Positions 16,256 to 24,583 of a stretch of DNA of 37,962 nt are shown in pieces. Both the position numbers and the translations under genes were made by a program. Under the pieces are notes generated by a model that did not search any database, was not told the origin of the DNA, and worked only from the letters and a program-made list of their open reading frames with translations. Source of the DNA: Actinomycetes bacterium (GTDB lineage Bacteria > Actinomycetota > Acidimicrobiia > Acidimicrobiales > JAKAVM01). The DNA lies in assembly GCA_021827485.1 (NCBI GenBank), contig JAKAVM010000027.1, positions 1 through 37,962 of the forward strand, written 5' to 3'. Within the stretch, counting starts at the first letter, position 1; each line of letters opens with the position of its first letter.

Positions 16256-19200
16256 TCAACTACCAGGTCTCAATCGTGGCGCGACAAAATACTTGGCTTG
16301 AGGGTGGTGGCAGATCAATGCAAGAGTGGTTTGTTCGGGGTGCAGTTGATAGCCCTCGGAAACCTCTACCCCGATTTGATGACCTCCAAGAAGTTCAACA
16401 ACTTTCTCGTTGTCTTCTAAGTCTGGGCAGGCGGGGTATCCAAAGGAGTAGCGGCCTCCACGATATTGCTGTTTGAAGAGTCCTGATAGAGTTGGGCCAT
16501 CTTCATTTACAAAGCCCCAATCTTCTCGGATGCGCTTATGCCAGAACTCTGCAAGTGATTCCGCCATTTCAACCCCAAGTCCGTGCAAATATAAATACTC
16601 TTGGTACTTATTGAGCGCAAAAAGCCTCGCAGTTTCCTCTGAAACTTTGGGACCCATAGTGACAAGCATGAAACACGCCCAGTCAATTTCACCGCTCTCA
16701 CTTGATCTAAAGAAGTCGGGAATCGAAAAATAAGGCTCTTTGGGTTGTCTAGGGAAGTTGAAACGCATCCTCTCTTGCGACCGACTTTCATCCGTGTAGA
16801 TAACTAAATCATCGCCATCGGAGTTAGCAGGGAAGTATCCCCACACGACTTGGGGCGCTAAGACCTCCTTGGTTTTTGCCAGAGAGAGTTGTTCTCTAAA
16901 AAGAGGCCTGATTCGAGCCTTGAAATCCGCATCAACTTCGCCATTTTGGGGCCGAAGTCCCCACTGGTTTCTAAATAGTGCTGTCTCATTTATGAAATTC
17001 GCGATTTCATCTACCGAGATACCTTTCGCAACTCGGACACCCACGAATGGAGGGGTCGGTATCGCATTGTCTGTTGCAACATGCGGTGATCGCTTTGGCA
17101 GTAGACCCAGTGAGCGAAGGCGTTCGCCTTCGATAGCATCGCGCTCGCTCATGCGCATAGGCATTTCTCGCTCAGAAAGCTCCCTGCCGAAAGTCGGATC
17201 TTCCTCTCCACCGTCCTTGAACTCCATAAGCCTATTCATTGTGCGCAGTCCTTCAAATGCATCTCTTCCGTAGAAGAGTCGCCCCTCATATATCTTACGC
17301 AAGTCACCTTCAACATAGGTACGAGTAAGCGCTGCGCCACCTAGCAATACGGGGATATCTGAAAGCGAGCGATTATTTAGCTCTTCAAGATTCTCCTTCA
17401 TAATAAGTGTTGATTTAACTAACAGTCCGCTCATTCCAATTGCATCTGCCCGGACTTCTTGAGCTTTGCTTATCATCTCTGATATCGATACTTTTATTCC
17501 AAGATTATATACCTCGAAACCGTTATTGGTTAGGATAATATCTACCAAGTTCTTGCCAATGTCATGGACGTCACCCTTTACAGTCGCAAGAACTATCTTC
17601 CCCTTTCCGGCATCTTCGGTTTTATCCATGTAAGGTTCAAGAAAACTAACAGCCTGTTTCATGGTTTCCGCTGACTGCAATACGAAGGGTAGCTGCATTT
17701 CGCCCTTCCCAAAAAGCTCGCCCACGACTTTCATCCCAGAAAGTAGAACGTCGTTTACAATTGTAAGAGCGCTAAGCCCACTGTCGAGTGCGAGAGATAG
17801 ATCATCTTCTAGTCCATCCCTGTCTCCATCGATTATTCTCTGCGATAATCGCTTGTCAAGAGGCCAATCGGAGCGATCTTCTTTAGTGGGGCCAGCTGCG
17901 ACTACCCCTTGGAACTCAGTAAGTAAAGCTTGGAGCGGATCATAGTCTTCCTGTTTGGTTGTTGGACTATTGCCGGGTGAACTCAAACTTGCGCTCTTAC
18001 CAGAACGACGCCGATCGTAAATTAGATCAAGACAGATTTCCTTGTGACGCTCATCAATCCGGTTTAGTGGCAAGATCTTTCCAGAGTGTGCAATAGCAGC
18101 ATCCAGCCCAGCTTTGACACATTCACTCAAGAAAACTGAGTTGAGTACATGCCGGGCAGCAGGATTAAGTCCAAAAGATATATTGGATAATCCTATGATC
18201 GTGAAACTACCTGGAATCTCCTTTTTGATAAGTCGAATTGCTTCAATTGTCTCGATAGCATCTCGCCGACTTTCTTCTAAGCCAGTTGATATAGGTAATA
18301 CCAATGGGTCAAAAAGCAAGTCACCAGCCTCAAGTCCGTAGCGCTCAGTCGCAATCTTGAAGATCGCTTGAGCGGCTTGAAGCTTCCACTCGGCAGTACG
18401 AGCTTGTCCTTTTTCGTCTATGCATGTACAAACAACGCCTGCTCCATACGTTCTTGCAAGATTCAAAAAGAGATCTAGGCGAGTTCCGGGTCCATCCCCG
18501 TCTTCTAAGTTGACCGAGTTCAATATTGCTCGGCCTCCGATCCAAATAAGACCGGCCTCAATTACAGGAGCTTCAGTTGAATCGAGCATTAGCGGTAGGC
18601 TCACTTGAGTTGCGAATCTACTTACGATCTCTGTCATGTCAGCTATGCCGTCAGCACCAGCGTAGTCAACGCAAACGTCGATTAGGTGTGCACCTTCTTT
18701 AACCTGTTCAAGTCCCACCGATAGGCATGTATCCCAGTCCGCCGATAGCATCGCTTCTCTAAATTTCTTAGATCCATTCGCATTACTTCTCTCGCCAACA
18801 GATAGATAAGAAGTATCTTGTCTAAAGGAAACATTCGTATAGATCGAGGAAACTCCAGGTTCGTGAAGAGGGGAGCGTTGTGGAACTTCGAGCTTGCTAC
18901 ACTTATCGACAACTTGAGCCAAGTGTTCTGGGGTAGTTCCGCAGCAGCCACCGACGACCGAAACGCCGAACTCTTGTATGAAGCCACTGAGAGAGTCGGC
19001 CAAACCTTCCGGAGTGAGATCATAATGCATCTTGCCATCGACAACACTTGGCAAACCCGCGTTTGGAAGAGTTGAAATTGGCATCCGGCAATGTCGGGAC
19101 AGATAGCGAATATGTTCCGACATTTCAAGCGGTCCGGTTGCACAGTTCATTCCAAAAATGTCAGGTCTCATGGCATCAATTGAGGTAAGTGCCGCACCAA

Positions 19201-19816
19201 TTTCAGTTCCTAAAAGCATTCGCCCAGTTAGCTCTACCGTAACTTGGACCTGAAGTGGAACTTGTCTTGAAAGAGTTTGCATGGCACGCCTTGCACCTAT
19301 CATTGCGGCTTTAATCTGTAGCAGGTCATAGCACGTCTCAATTAGTAATAGGTCTACACCACCTTCGATCAGTGCTTGGGCTTGAATTGTATATGCATCT
19401 CTAAGCTCGTAAAAACCAATTTGGCCTAGCGAGGGAAGCTTTGTCCCTGGTCCCATTGATCCTGCCACCCAGCGATATCGCCCATCAGCCGAAAAGTCAC
19501 TCGCGACCTGCTTAGCTAGCTTTGCGGCCTCAAGGTTGAGCTCGTAGGATCGCTCTGCGATTGAGTATTCGGCCAACACTGGGGGGATTGAACCAAAGCT
19601 ATTGGTCTCCACCACATCAACGCCCACTTCAAAAAACGATGCATGGATATCCCTTATTACATCTGGGCGCGTAACGCACAAGATCTCGTTGCAACCTTCT
19701 AACGCTGGCCCTCCAAAGTCATCGCTAACAAGGTTGCGCATCTGTATGTTCGTACCAGTCGCTCCGTCGTAGATTATTATTCTTTCGCTCAAAGCGTTCA
19801 GTATCGATTGTTCCAC
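16256..19816 (-). CDS. metH: Cobalamin-dependent methionine synthase
   Basis: A 1186-residue enzyme, full length for the family. It transfers a methyl group from methyl-tetrahydrofolate via cobalamin to homocysteine. Module order: homocysteine/zinc barrel (1 to about 310) with ligand cysteines in MNCATGP (about 225) and VGGCCGTTPEHL (about 287); pterin-binding barrel (about 335-600) starting with VGERSNANGSKKF; cobalamin cap and Rossmann domain (about 640-880) with DVHDIG near 749, which supplies the lower-ligand His; and the SAM-dependent reactivation domain (about 920-1186) with YRGGRYSFGYPACPD. The GTG start lacks an obvious ribosome site. It is divergent from a cobalamin adenosyltransferase with 108 bases between them, too short for a cobalamin riboswitch plus two promoters; none is seen. 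Confidence 0.97.
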   Translation of the reverse strand: MEQSILNALSERIIIYDGATGTNIQMRNLVSDDFGGPALEGCNEILCVTRPDVIRDIHASFFEVGVDVVETNSFGSIPPVLAEYSIAERSYELNLEAAKLAKQVASDFSADGRYRWVAGSMGPGTKLPSLGQIGFYELRDAYTIQAQALIEGGVDLLLIETCYDLLQIKAAMIGARRAMQTLSRQVPLQVQVTVELTGRMLLGTEIGAALTSIDAMRPDIFGMNCATGPLEMSEHIRYLSRHCRMPISTLPNAGLPSVVDGKMHYDLTPEGLADSLSGFIQEFGVSVVGGCCGTTPEHLAQVVDKCSKLEVPQRSPLHEPGVSSIYTNVSFRQDTSYLSVGERSNANGSKKFREAMLSADWDTCLSVGLEQVKEGAHLIDVCVDYAGADGIADMTEIVSRFATQVSLPLMLDSTEAPVIEAGLIWIGGRAILNSVNLEDGDGPGTRLDLFLNLARTYGAGVVCTCIDEKGQARTAEWKLQAAQAIFKIATERYGLEAGDLLFDPLVLPISTGLEESRRDAIETIEAIRLIKKEIPGSFTIIGLSNISFGLNPAARHVLNSVFLSECVKAGLDAAIAHSGKILPLNRIDERHKEICLDLIYDRRRSGKSASLSSPGNSPTTKQEDYDPLQALLTEFQGVVAAGPTKEDRSDWPLDKRLSQRIIDGDRDGLEDDLSLALDSGLSALTIVNDVLLSGMKVVGELFGKGEMQLPFVLQSAETMKQAVSFLEPYMDKTEDAGKGKIVLATVKGDVHDIGKNLVDIILTNNGFEVYNLGIKVSISEMISKAQEVRADAIGMSGLLVKSTLIMKENLEELNNRSLSDIPVLLGGAALTRTYVEGDLRKIYEGRLFYGRDAFEGLRTMNRLMEFKDGGEEDPTFGRELSEREMPMRMSERDAIEGERLRSLGLLPKRSPHVATDNAIPTPPFVGVRVAKGISVDEIANFINETALFRNQWGLRPQNGEVDADFKARIRPLFREQLSLAKTKEVLAPQVVWGYFPANSDGDDLVIYTDESRSQERMRFNFPRQPKEPYFSIPDFFRSSESGEIDWACFMLVTMGPKVSEETARLFALNKYQEYLYLHGLGVEMAESLAEFWHKRIREDWGFVNEDGPTLSGLFKQQYRGGRYSFGYPACPDLEDNEKVVELLGGHQIGVEVSEGYQLHPEQTTLALICHHPQAKYFVAPRLRPGS

Positions 19817-19924
19817 CTAAAATAGACTACTAAAAGTTTGATTCCTAGATCTAGCTTGTGGCGAATATCTGCGAAATTTCGGTTAGAGTAGTAAGGGCTT
19901 ATGAGAAATAATAGGAAGTAATTA

Positions 19925-20515
19925 GTGAAGATTTATACAAAAAAGGGCGATGATGGCACTACCGGCCTTCTTTATGGCGGCCGTGTTCTCAAGAACTCAG
20001 ACGTAATCGAAGCGAATGGTGCAATCGATGAGGCCCAATCGGCACTGGGAATAGCGCGCTCATTCTGCGAAAAGGGGTCACTTTTGGAAGATATCCTGAT
20101 ATCGGTTGAGCGGGATCTGTGGACCGTAATGGGGGAAGTGGCAACGGAGCCGAGCAATCGCCATAAACTAGCCGAGAAGGATAGTTTGATATCGACGGAT
20201 ATGATCGAACGACTCGAAAAGCTGATTGATGAATGCGCTACAAGATATCAGATGCCCAATGAATTTGTTATTCCGGGGAGCAATACGCTGTCTGCACAAC
20301 TAGACATGGCACGCACAATCGTGCGAAGGGCTGAACGCAGGACTGTTACGCTTGCACTTCAAGGAAGCTTGGTCGTTAACTATCTAAATAGGCTTTCAGA
20401 TTTGTTGTGGAGTCTGGCGCGCTGGCAGGAGGAAGAGCACTTGTTGGCCAAGTCTTCCAAACTAGATTTGCAAGATCCAAAACCATCCGATCACCCCGAG
20501 GAAACTCGGTCCTGA
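19925..20515 (+). CDS. pduO: PduO-type cob(I)alamin adenosyltransferase
   Basis: A 196-residue enzyme that makes adenosylcobalamin from ATP and cob(I)alamin. It starts with the family's ATP-binding loop MKIYTKKGDDGTTGLLYGG; ARTIVRRAERR and NYLNRLSDLLWSLAR are the conserved C-terminal helix motifs. The GTG start has AGGAAG eight bases upstream. It sits divergent from metH, giving a small cobalamin-use locus: one product consumes methylcobalamin and the other makes the adenosyl form. The extra C-terminal tail of about 20 residues is not conserved in my memory of the family. Confidence 0.93.
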   Translation: MKIYTKKGDDGTTGLLYGGRVLKNSDVIEANGAIDEAQSALGIARSFCEKGSLLEDILISVERDLWTVMGEVATEPSNRHKLAEKDSLISTDMIERLEKLIDECATRYQMPNEFVIPGSNTLSAQLDMARTIVRRAERRTVTLALQGSLVVNYLNRLSDLLWSLARWQEEEHLLAKSSKLDLQDPKPSDHPEETRS

Positions 20516-20564
20516 AATCGTCAGAGAAGTCAAGAATTGTACTCAAAGAAAGGGACATTAGATT

Positions 20565-22052
20565 ATGCCGATTAATACTAGCTTGACAGTAGTGAGCAAG
20601 ACACCCCAAGAAGTGTTCGAACTTGGAGTGGGCATCGCAAAAACACCAACCACCTTGAGGGCGACTAGTCAATTGATTGGTCGTCTCGACGTAGAATTTC
20701 TGAACAACCGGAAATTTTCGGCGAAGGTAGGTGAATCAATTGTATTTGCATCTACAGATAGTTTGGCTGTTGTTGGAGTCGGGTTGGGAGAGGTAACTCG
20801 AATTGATCTCGAAGGGCTTCGTAAGGCCGGGGCAAGTCTTGCCCGCTCTTTTTGCTCGACCAGATCGGCAGTGTTGATGGATGATTTCGTTCCCAAAAAA
20901 CTCGACTTTCGTCAAGGCGCACAAGCCTTTGTTGAGGGCATCTTGTTGGCATCATATGAATTCAAGAAATACAAGAGTAAATCCGATGGCGAGGAGGCAA
21001 CCGACTCGCCTAAAGAGATTTTCTTAGTTTCCTCCCAGGCTCCCCAACTCAGAGCCGCAGTTTTTCGCGCAATTTGTCTTTCTGACTCAGTCTGTATTGC
21101 TCGCGACTTGGTCAATGAACCGGCCAGTTCCATGACTCCTCAAGTTTTTGCAAGAACCGCCTCAGAGTATCTTCAAGCCCGAGGTGTTGAGGTGGAAGTG
21201 TGGGACGAGAAGCGTATTGCAAAAGAAAAACTCGGTGGCGTCATTGGAGTGTCTAAAGGCTCGATTGAACCACCAAGATTTCTTACCATCAAATATGGCA
21301 CAGGCAAGACACCAATAGTACTTGTTGGCAAGGGTGTAACTTTTGATTCAGGAGGGCTATCTCTAAAGACCGCGTCGGGTATGGAAACAATGAAGACAGA
21401 TATGAGTGGGGCCGCATGTGTCGTAGCTACGATTTCATGTCTCGCACAGTTGAAAGCAAAAGTATCAGTTGTAGGACTTGTCCCCTTAGTGGAGAATATG
21501 CCAAGTGGAAGTGCCACAAAGCCCGGAGATGTTCTCAAAGCCCGAAATGGCAAAACAATCGAAGTGCTCAATACCGATGCCGAGGGACGTCTCATACTGG
21601 CTGATGCCCTGAGCATTGCTTGTGAGTTAGACCCGGTAGTGACTATTGATCTTGCTACACTTACGGGCGCATGTATTGTAGCTTTAGGCGATAGGATCGC
21701 TGGAATCATGGGTAATGATAATCAACTTATTGAGGCTCTAAAGCGTGCGGGGGATCGCTCTGGGGAAGAACTTTGGCATCTACCTCTTCCATCGAAGTAT
21801 CGTAAACATATTGACTCAGAAATTGCTGACGTCAAAAATGTGGGGGCTAGCGGTGGGCAAGCTGGCACGCTAACTGCAGGACTCTTCCTACAAGAATTTG
21901 CCCCTACTTCCAAGTGGGCCCATATTGACATGGCAGGACCTGCAAGATCGACCATTGACGAAGGTGTATATAAGAAAGGCGCGAGCGGATTTGGTGTTAG
22001 AACGTTAGTTGACTTTATAAGCAATTACTCTCAAACCGCCAAAACTCGCTAA
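20565..22052 (+). CDS. pepA: Leucyl aminopeptidase (M17)
   Basis: A 495-residue cytosolic metallo-aminopeptidase that removes N-terminal residues from peptides. The C-terminal catalytic half carries VGKGVTFDSGGLSLK (metal-binding Lys and Asp), MKTDMSGAA, and the signature NTDAEGRLILADAL with Asp and Glu ligands and the catalytic Arg. The N-terminal domain is the usual variable one. ATG start with AAAGGG about 12 bases upstream. It lies 49 bases after the adenosyltransferase and could be co-transcribed. Confidence 0.95.
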   Translation: MPINTSLTVVSKTPQEVFELGVGIAKTPTTLRATSQLIGRLDVEFLNNRKFSAKVGESIVFASTDSLAVVGVGLGEVTRIDLEGLRKAGASLARSFCSTRSAVLMDDFVPKKLDFRQGAQAFVEGILLASYEFKKYKSKSDGEEATDSPKEIFLVSSQAPQLRAAVFRAICLSDSVCIARDLVNEPASSMTPQVFARTASEYLQARGVEVEVWDEKRIAKEKLGGVIGVSKGSIEPPRFLTIKYGTGKTPIVLVGKGVTFDSGGLSLKTASGMETMKTDMSGAACVVATISCLAQLKAKVSVVGLVPLVENMPSGSATKPGDVLKARNGKTIEVLNTDAEGRLILADALSIACELDPVVTIDLATLTGACIVALGDRIAGIMGNDNQLIEALKRAGDRSGEELWHLPLPSKYRKHIDSEIADVKNVGASGGQAGTLTAGLFLQEFAPTSKWAHIDMAGPARSTIDEGVYKKGASGFGVRTLVDFISNYSQTAKTR

Positions 22053-22067
22053 TTGCACGTTGCTACT

Positions 22068-22096
22068 TTGACAGTTCCAACTCGTGTTTCTATAAT
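22068..22096 (+). promoter_or_regulatory. Perfect consensus sigma-70-type promoter for the HTH/nucleotidyltransferase pair
   Basis: TTGACA (22068-22073), a 17-base spacer, and TATAAT (22091-22096) match the vegetative consensus at all twelve positions. A strong AAGGAGGAGGT ribosome site follows at about 22114-22124 before the GTG at 22128. So strong an unregulated promoter is unusual for this region and suggests repression by the encoded HTH protein. Confidence 0.85.
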
Positions 22097-22127
22097 AGTA
22101 GAAAAGGCAGAGTAAGGAGGAGGTCAC

Positions 22128-22475
22128 GTGAGTAGAAAACCAATTTTACCGCTTGCCGCAAGCGTAATATATGATGCCAGGACCAGGTGTGGGATTAGCA
22201 AGTCCGGTCTTGCTGAACGACTCGGAGTCGTACCGTCGGCGGTTTCAGAATGGGAGGCCGGAAAGAAAGATCCAAGTGTGTCAAACCTATATCGAATAGT
22301 TGCAGCTTGTGGTTTTCAACTCAAATTGAGTGCCGTGTTACCGACCGAGTCCGACCAAGTACAAAATGCTACTGACTACGCTGAGCTAGCAACTGGTAAC
22401 GCGTGGGTTCATGCTGATGAAGTGAAGAGGCTCCGTGAAAAGTTTGGGCTTCGGGACGCTCGAAGTGCGTCCTGA
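22128..22475 (+). CDS. XRE-type HTH protein, likely antitoxin/repressor
   Basis: A 115-residue protein with one Cro/CI-type helix-turn-helix at about residues 14-70: ARTRCGISKSGLAERLGVV, then SAVSEWEAGKKDPSV and LYRIVAACGF. The C-terminal 40 residues are unassigned. It is the first gene of a pair with a nucleotidyltransferase-like protein, overlapping its frame by 41 bases, the layout of HTH/nucleotidyltransferase toxin-antitoxin systems. GTG start behind an excellent ribosome site and a consensus promoter that it could autorepress. Confidence 0.8.
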   Translation: MSRKPILPLAASVIYDARTRCGISKSGLAERLGVVPSAVSEWEAGKKDPSVSNLYRIVAACGFQLKLSAVLPTESDQVQNATDYAELATGNAWVHADEVKRLREKFGLRDARSAS

Positions 22476-23112
22476 TGCAAGGCCTTTAAACCCCGAAGCA
22501 ATACTGGAGGCCTTATCTCGAAATAATGTCGAGTGCGTAATAATCGGTAGCTTCGGAGCTATCTTGCATGGGATCCAGTTGGAAATTACTGATATCGACT
22601 TAGTCCCAAGGCTAAGTGATGAAAATATAAGAGCTCTCGCAAGAGCGCTCTCTGAACTTGGAGTAGACGAGGACCACGGTACAGGCTTGGCTGTGATCAA
22701 GTTTTTGGGCGAAATGCCCGAGTTCATCAGGTCAAGCAAGATTTGGACCTTCCTCACCGAAAGCGGAGAGGTCGATGTAACGCTAAGCCCCGATGGATTT
22801 CCGGAGGGCTACGATGCCCTGGTCGACGAAGCGCAGGCCGGAGGAGGACTCGGTTCTAGCGTACTTGTTGCTTCCCTGGAGGACATTGCCCGTTCAAAAG
22901 AGGTTGCCGGAAGAGACAAGGACAGGGAAGCGTTAAAAAAGTTCCCTGTCACAGTGCGCTCCAGGCCACCCATTCCGCTACCTCCGCTACCCAAACAGAA
23001 TGAGTTGACGATGAGAATGCGCGGTTATAAGAGTAGGACCGGACTAGTTCTAAGACCGACGACTGATAGACGAACCGGCAAGACTGTGATGCGGTGGATG
23101 AGGCCATCTTAG
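22435..23112 (+). CDS. Nucleotidyltransferase-fold protein, AbiEii/MNT-like putative toxin
   Basis: A 225-residue protein with the nucleotidyltransferase signature IIGSFGAILHG, thirteen residues from Ser to DID in DIDLVPRL, which would bind metal and NTP. LEDIARSKEVAGRDKDREAL is typical of AbiEii-like enzymes. The C-terminal 50 residues are Pro-rich then basic (KSRTGLVLRPTTDRRTGK) and look like an added RNA- or DNA-contacting tail. Family toxins modify tRNA or other RNA with nucleotides, or the antitoxin is modified; which applies is not visible. The start at 22435 overlaps the HTH gene by 41 bases; a GTG at 22465 is an alternative. Confidence 0.75.
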   Translation: MKSLGFGTLEVRPDARPLNPEAILEALSRNNVECVIIGSFGAILHGIQLEITDIDLVPRLSDENIRALARALSELGVDEDHGTGLAVIKFLGEMPEFIRSSKIWTFLTESGEVDVTLSPDGFPEGYDALVDEAQAGGGLGSSVLVASLEDIARSKEVAGRDKDREALKKFPVTVRSRPPIPLPPLPKQNELTMRMRGYKSRTGLVLRPTTDRRTGKTVMRWMRPS

Positions 23113-23142
23113 GAAGTTGCCAGCCTAGTACTACTCCAAGTA

Positions 23143-23171
23143 TTGCTTATTGTATATAATGATGGTATACT
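23143..23171 (+). promoter_or_regulatory. Leaderless promoter of the brnT gene
   Basis: TTGCTT (23143-23148), a 17-base spacer, and TATACT (23166-23171) place the -10 box exactly at -12 to -7 of the GTG at 23178, which would then be the first base of the mRNA. There is no Shine-Dalgarno before this GTG, which agrees with leaderless initiation, common in Actinobacteria. A second TATAAT lies at 23155-23160, and GTATAC is a small palindrome that could serve as operator core. Confidence 0.65.
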
Positions 23172-23177
23172 AATGTA

Positions 23178-23483
23178 GTGCTGATTTTACCGGAACCCAT
23201 TGCCTTTATATGGGATGAAGGTAACGCGTACAAGAATTATGAGAAGCACAAGGTGACAGCCGAGGAGGCTGAGGAAATGTTTCTAGCTGAACCCTACATA
23301 GTTGAAGATGTTGTTCATTCGACTATTCTCGAGTATCGTTTTCACGCTCTAGGCACAACGAGAGACGGTAGGAAGCTGTTCGCGTCATATACGGTTAGAA
23401 ATGGAAAAATACGAGTAATATCTATTCGAGATATGAATAAGAAAGAAAAGCAGGCCTATGAAAAACTTGAAAAAAATCCCTAA
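23178..23483 (+). CDS. brnT: BrnT-like ribonuclease toxin
   Basis: A 101-residue protein with the BrnT pattern: FIWDEGNAYKNYEKHKVTAEEAEEMF near the N-terminus, then EYRFHALGTTRDGRKLFASYTVRNGKIRVISIRDMNKKEKQAYE. In the family this is a RelE-fold RNase that blocks translation and is held by the BrnA antitoxin encoded directly after it. Its GTG start appears leaderless. It overlaps the antitoxin frame by 26 bases. Toxin-first order is usual for brnTA. Confidence 0.85.
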   Translation: MLILPEPIAFIWDEGNAYKNYEKHKVTAEEAEEMFLAEPYIVEDVVHSTILEYRFHALGTTRDGRKLFASYTVRNGKIRVISIRDMNKKEKQAYEKLEKNP

Positions 23484-23742
23484 ATTTGAAAATGATGACG
23501 AGGAGAGAGACTTTTGGGACAACCATGATTCAACGGAATACATTGATTGGTCCAACTCTGAAACGGCAGTATTTCCAAATCTCAAGGCATCAACAAATTC
23601 GATATCTATTCGCCTTCCATCGTCTCTATTGGCCCGCATGAAGGAGTTGGCTAATCAAAAAGATATACCTTATCAATCACTTATGAAAGTCTTCTTGAGT
23701 GAGCGAGTTGAGCAAGAACTCAATATGAGGAAATCTGTTTAG
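23458..23742 (+). CDS. brnA: BrnA/CopG-type antitoxin
   Basis: A 94-residue protein starting MKNLKKIPKFENDDEERDFW, followed by STEYIDW and SISIRLPSSLLARMKELANQKDIPYQSLMKVFLSERV. The first half is the toxin-binding segment and the second a ribbon-helix-helix DNA-binding domain, as in the CopG-antitoxin family that partners BrnT. It overlaps brnT by 26 bases. ATG start; the upstream purine-rich AAGAAAGAAAAG sits inside the brnT frame. Confidence 0.85.
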   Translation: MKNLKKIPKFENDDEERDFWDNHDSTEYIDWSNSETAVFPNLKASTNSISIRLPSSLLARMKELANQKDIPYQSLMKVFLSERVEQELNMRKSV

Positions 23743-23952
23743 CTACTCTGTCCAGTGGATACTTAGAGGGCTGAATCAATGTGCCCGCATTGAAACATCC
23801 CAAACGCACTAGCGGGAATTTCTGCCGTTAGACTTTATCGCTGAGGAGGTCATGGCAAGCCTGCAATGCTTGTGCGAGCAGTAGTTAGTTGAGGAACTTT
23901 CAACCAATTAGGCAATGTAACCCGAGTACCCGCTATGCGAACGGGATGGTTT
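23743..23952. other. Gap between brnA and a convergent HTH gene
   Basis: No gene of normal size is seen. A GAGGAGGT ribosome-like site at 23843-23850 precedes an 11-codon ORF (ATG 23852 to TAG 23884; MASLQCLCEQ), too short to judge and possibly the remnant start of a lost gene. No U-tract terminator was recognised. Confidence 0.4.
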
Positions 23953-24192
23953 CTATACCTTCCGGCATCGCTCATACTTCCATTCCTCTAGTTCTGTCGC
24001 GTCAACTCGTTCAGCGCCTACTATGTCAACATATAACTTTTCGATATTGAGTAATGACTTAGGTCGAGGCTTTGCGCGTTCGTTGAGCCAGGCATTTAGA
24101 GTCGGGAATGAAACGAAAAGCTGATGTGCAAGCTGTTCCTGAGACCAACCTGCAGCTTTTAGAATGGATCTAAGTTGAGCTATATAACTCAC
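23953..24192 (-). CDS. Small XRE-type HTH protein
   Basis: A 79-residue protein that is almost entirely one helix-turn-helix: IAQLRSILKAAGWSQEQLAHQLFVSFPTLNAWLNERAKPRP. This form is seen as the DNA-binding N-terminus of Fic-linked regulators and in antitoxins, but no Fic or toxin partner is adjacent. The GTG start lies two bases from a perfect 10-base inverted repeat, so it probably represses itself. It follows the DUF4177-like gene by 38 bases on the same strand. Confidence 0.75.
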   Translation of the reverse strand: MSYIAQLRSILKAAGWSQEQLAHQLFVSFPTLNAWLNERAKPRPKSLLNIEKLYVDIVGAERVDATELEEWKYERCRKV

Positions 24193-24193
24193 A

Positions 24194-24225
24194 ACTTTAT
24201 AATGATACTAGATATATTATAAAGT
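24194..24225 (-). promoter_or_regulatory. Perfect inverted-repeat operator overlapping a -10 box
   Basis: ACTTTATAAT (24194-24203) and ATTATAAAGT (24216-24225) form a perfect 10-base inverted repeat with a 12-base spacer. Each arm contains TATAAT; the one on the - strand (24221 to 24216) is at a fitting distance before the GTG at 24192. A dimeric HTH protein bound here would block RNA polymerase. The AT-rich arms and lack of a U-tract argue against a terminator. Confidence 0.7.
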
Positions 24226-24230
24226 CGGAA

Positions 24231-24482
24231 TTAATCAAGCTCTGATCTTGTGTAATCAAGATTAGAACGACGATAGGTTGCATCACCTGATCGGGCTTGG
24301 CGTTTGAACACGAGCAATAACTCTCCAGCAGAAGATTTACTTAGAGTATTGCTGTCAACAATTTGGAGGAGTTCGAAGCCTTCGTCGCCAGTACGGTTTA
24401 TGAAGTCTTCAAGTGATTCGCTTGTACTGGAGCCTGAGGAAGGGTTCTGCCACGACTCAACTCGATATTCCCAGCGGTTCAT
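24231..24482 (-). CDS. DUF4177-like small protein
   Basis: An 83-residue protein with the DUF4177-type pattern: WEYRVESW at the start, LEDFINRTGDEGFELLQIVDSN in the middle, and LLLVFKRQ at the end, where the Gly-Phe/Trp-Glu-Leu core and the Phe-Lys-Arg close the fold. The family has no settled function. ATG start at 24482. It is the upstream gene of the HTH protein on the - strand, with the inverted repeat between them. Confidence 0.6.
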   Translation of the reverse strand: MNRWEYRVESWQNPSSGSSTSESLEDFINRTGDEGFELLQIVDSNTLSKSSAGELLLVFKRQARSGDATYRRSNLDYTRSELD

Positions 24483-24583
24483 GATTAGATCTTAGCCTCT
24501 TGTGGGATCCATGCTCTCAACAAAGCTGGCAAGCTAGAAATCGTGCCCCACTAGCCAATTAAAAAGTCTGAGAATGAATTGCA

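Noticed and set aside
19817-19924. Possible cobalamin riboswitch between metH and the adenosyltransferase
   Set aside because: The 108-base divergent gap is too short for the element (about 200 bases) and no B12-box-like sequence was recognised.
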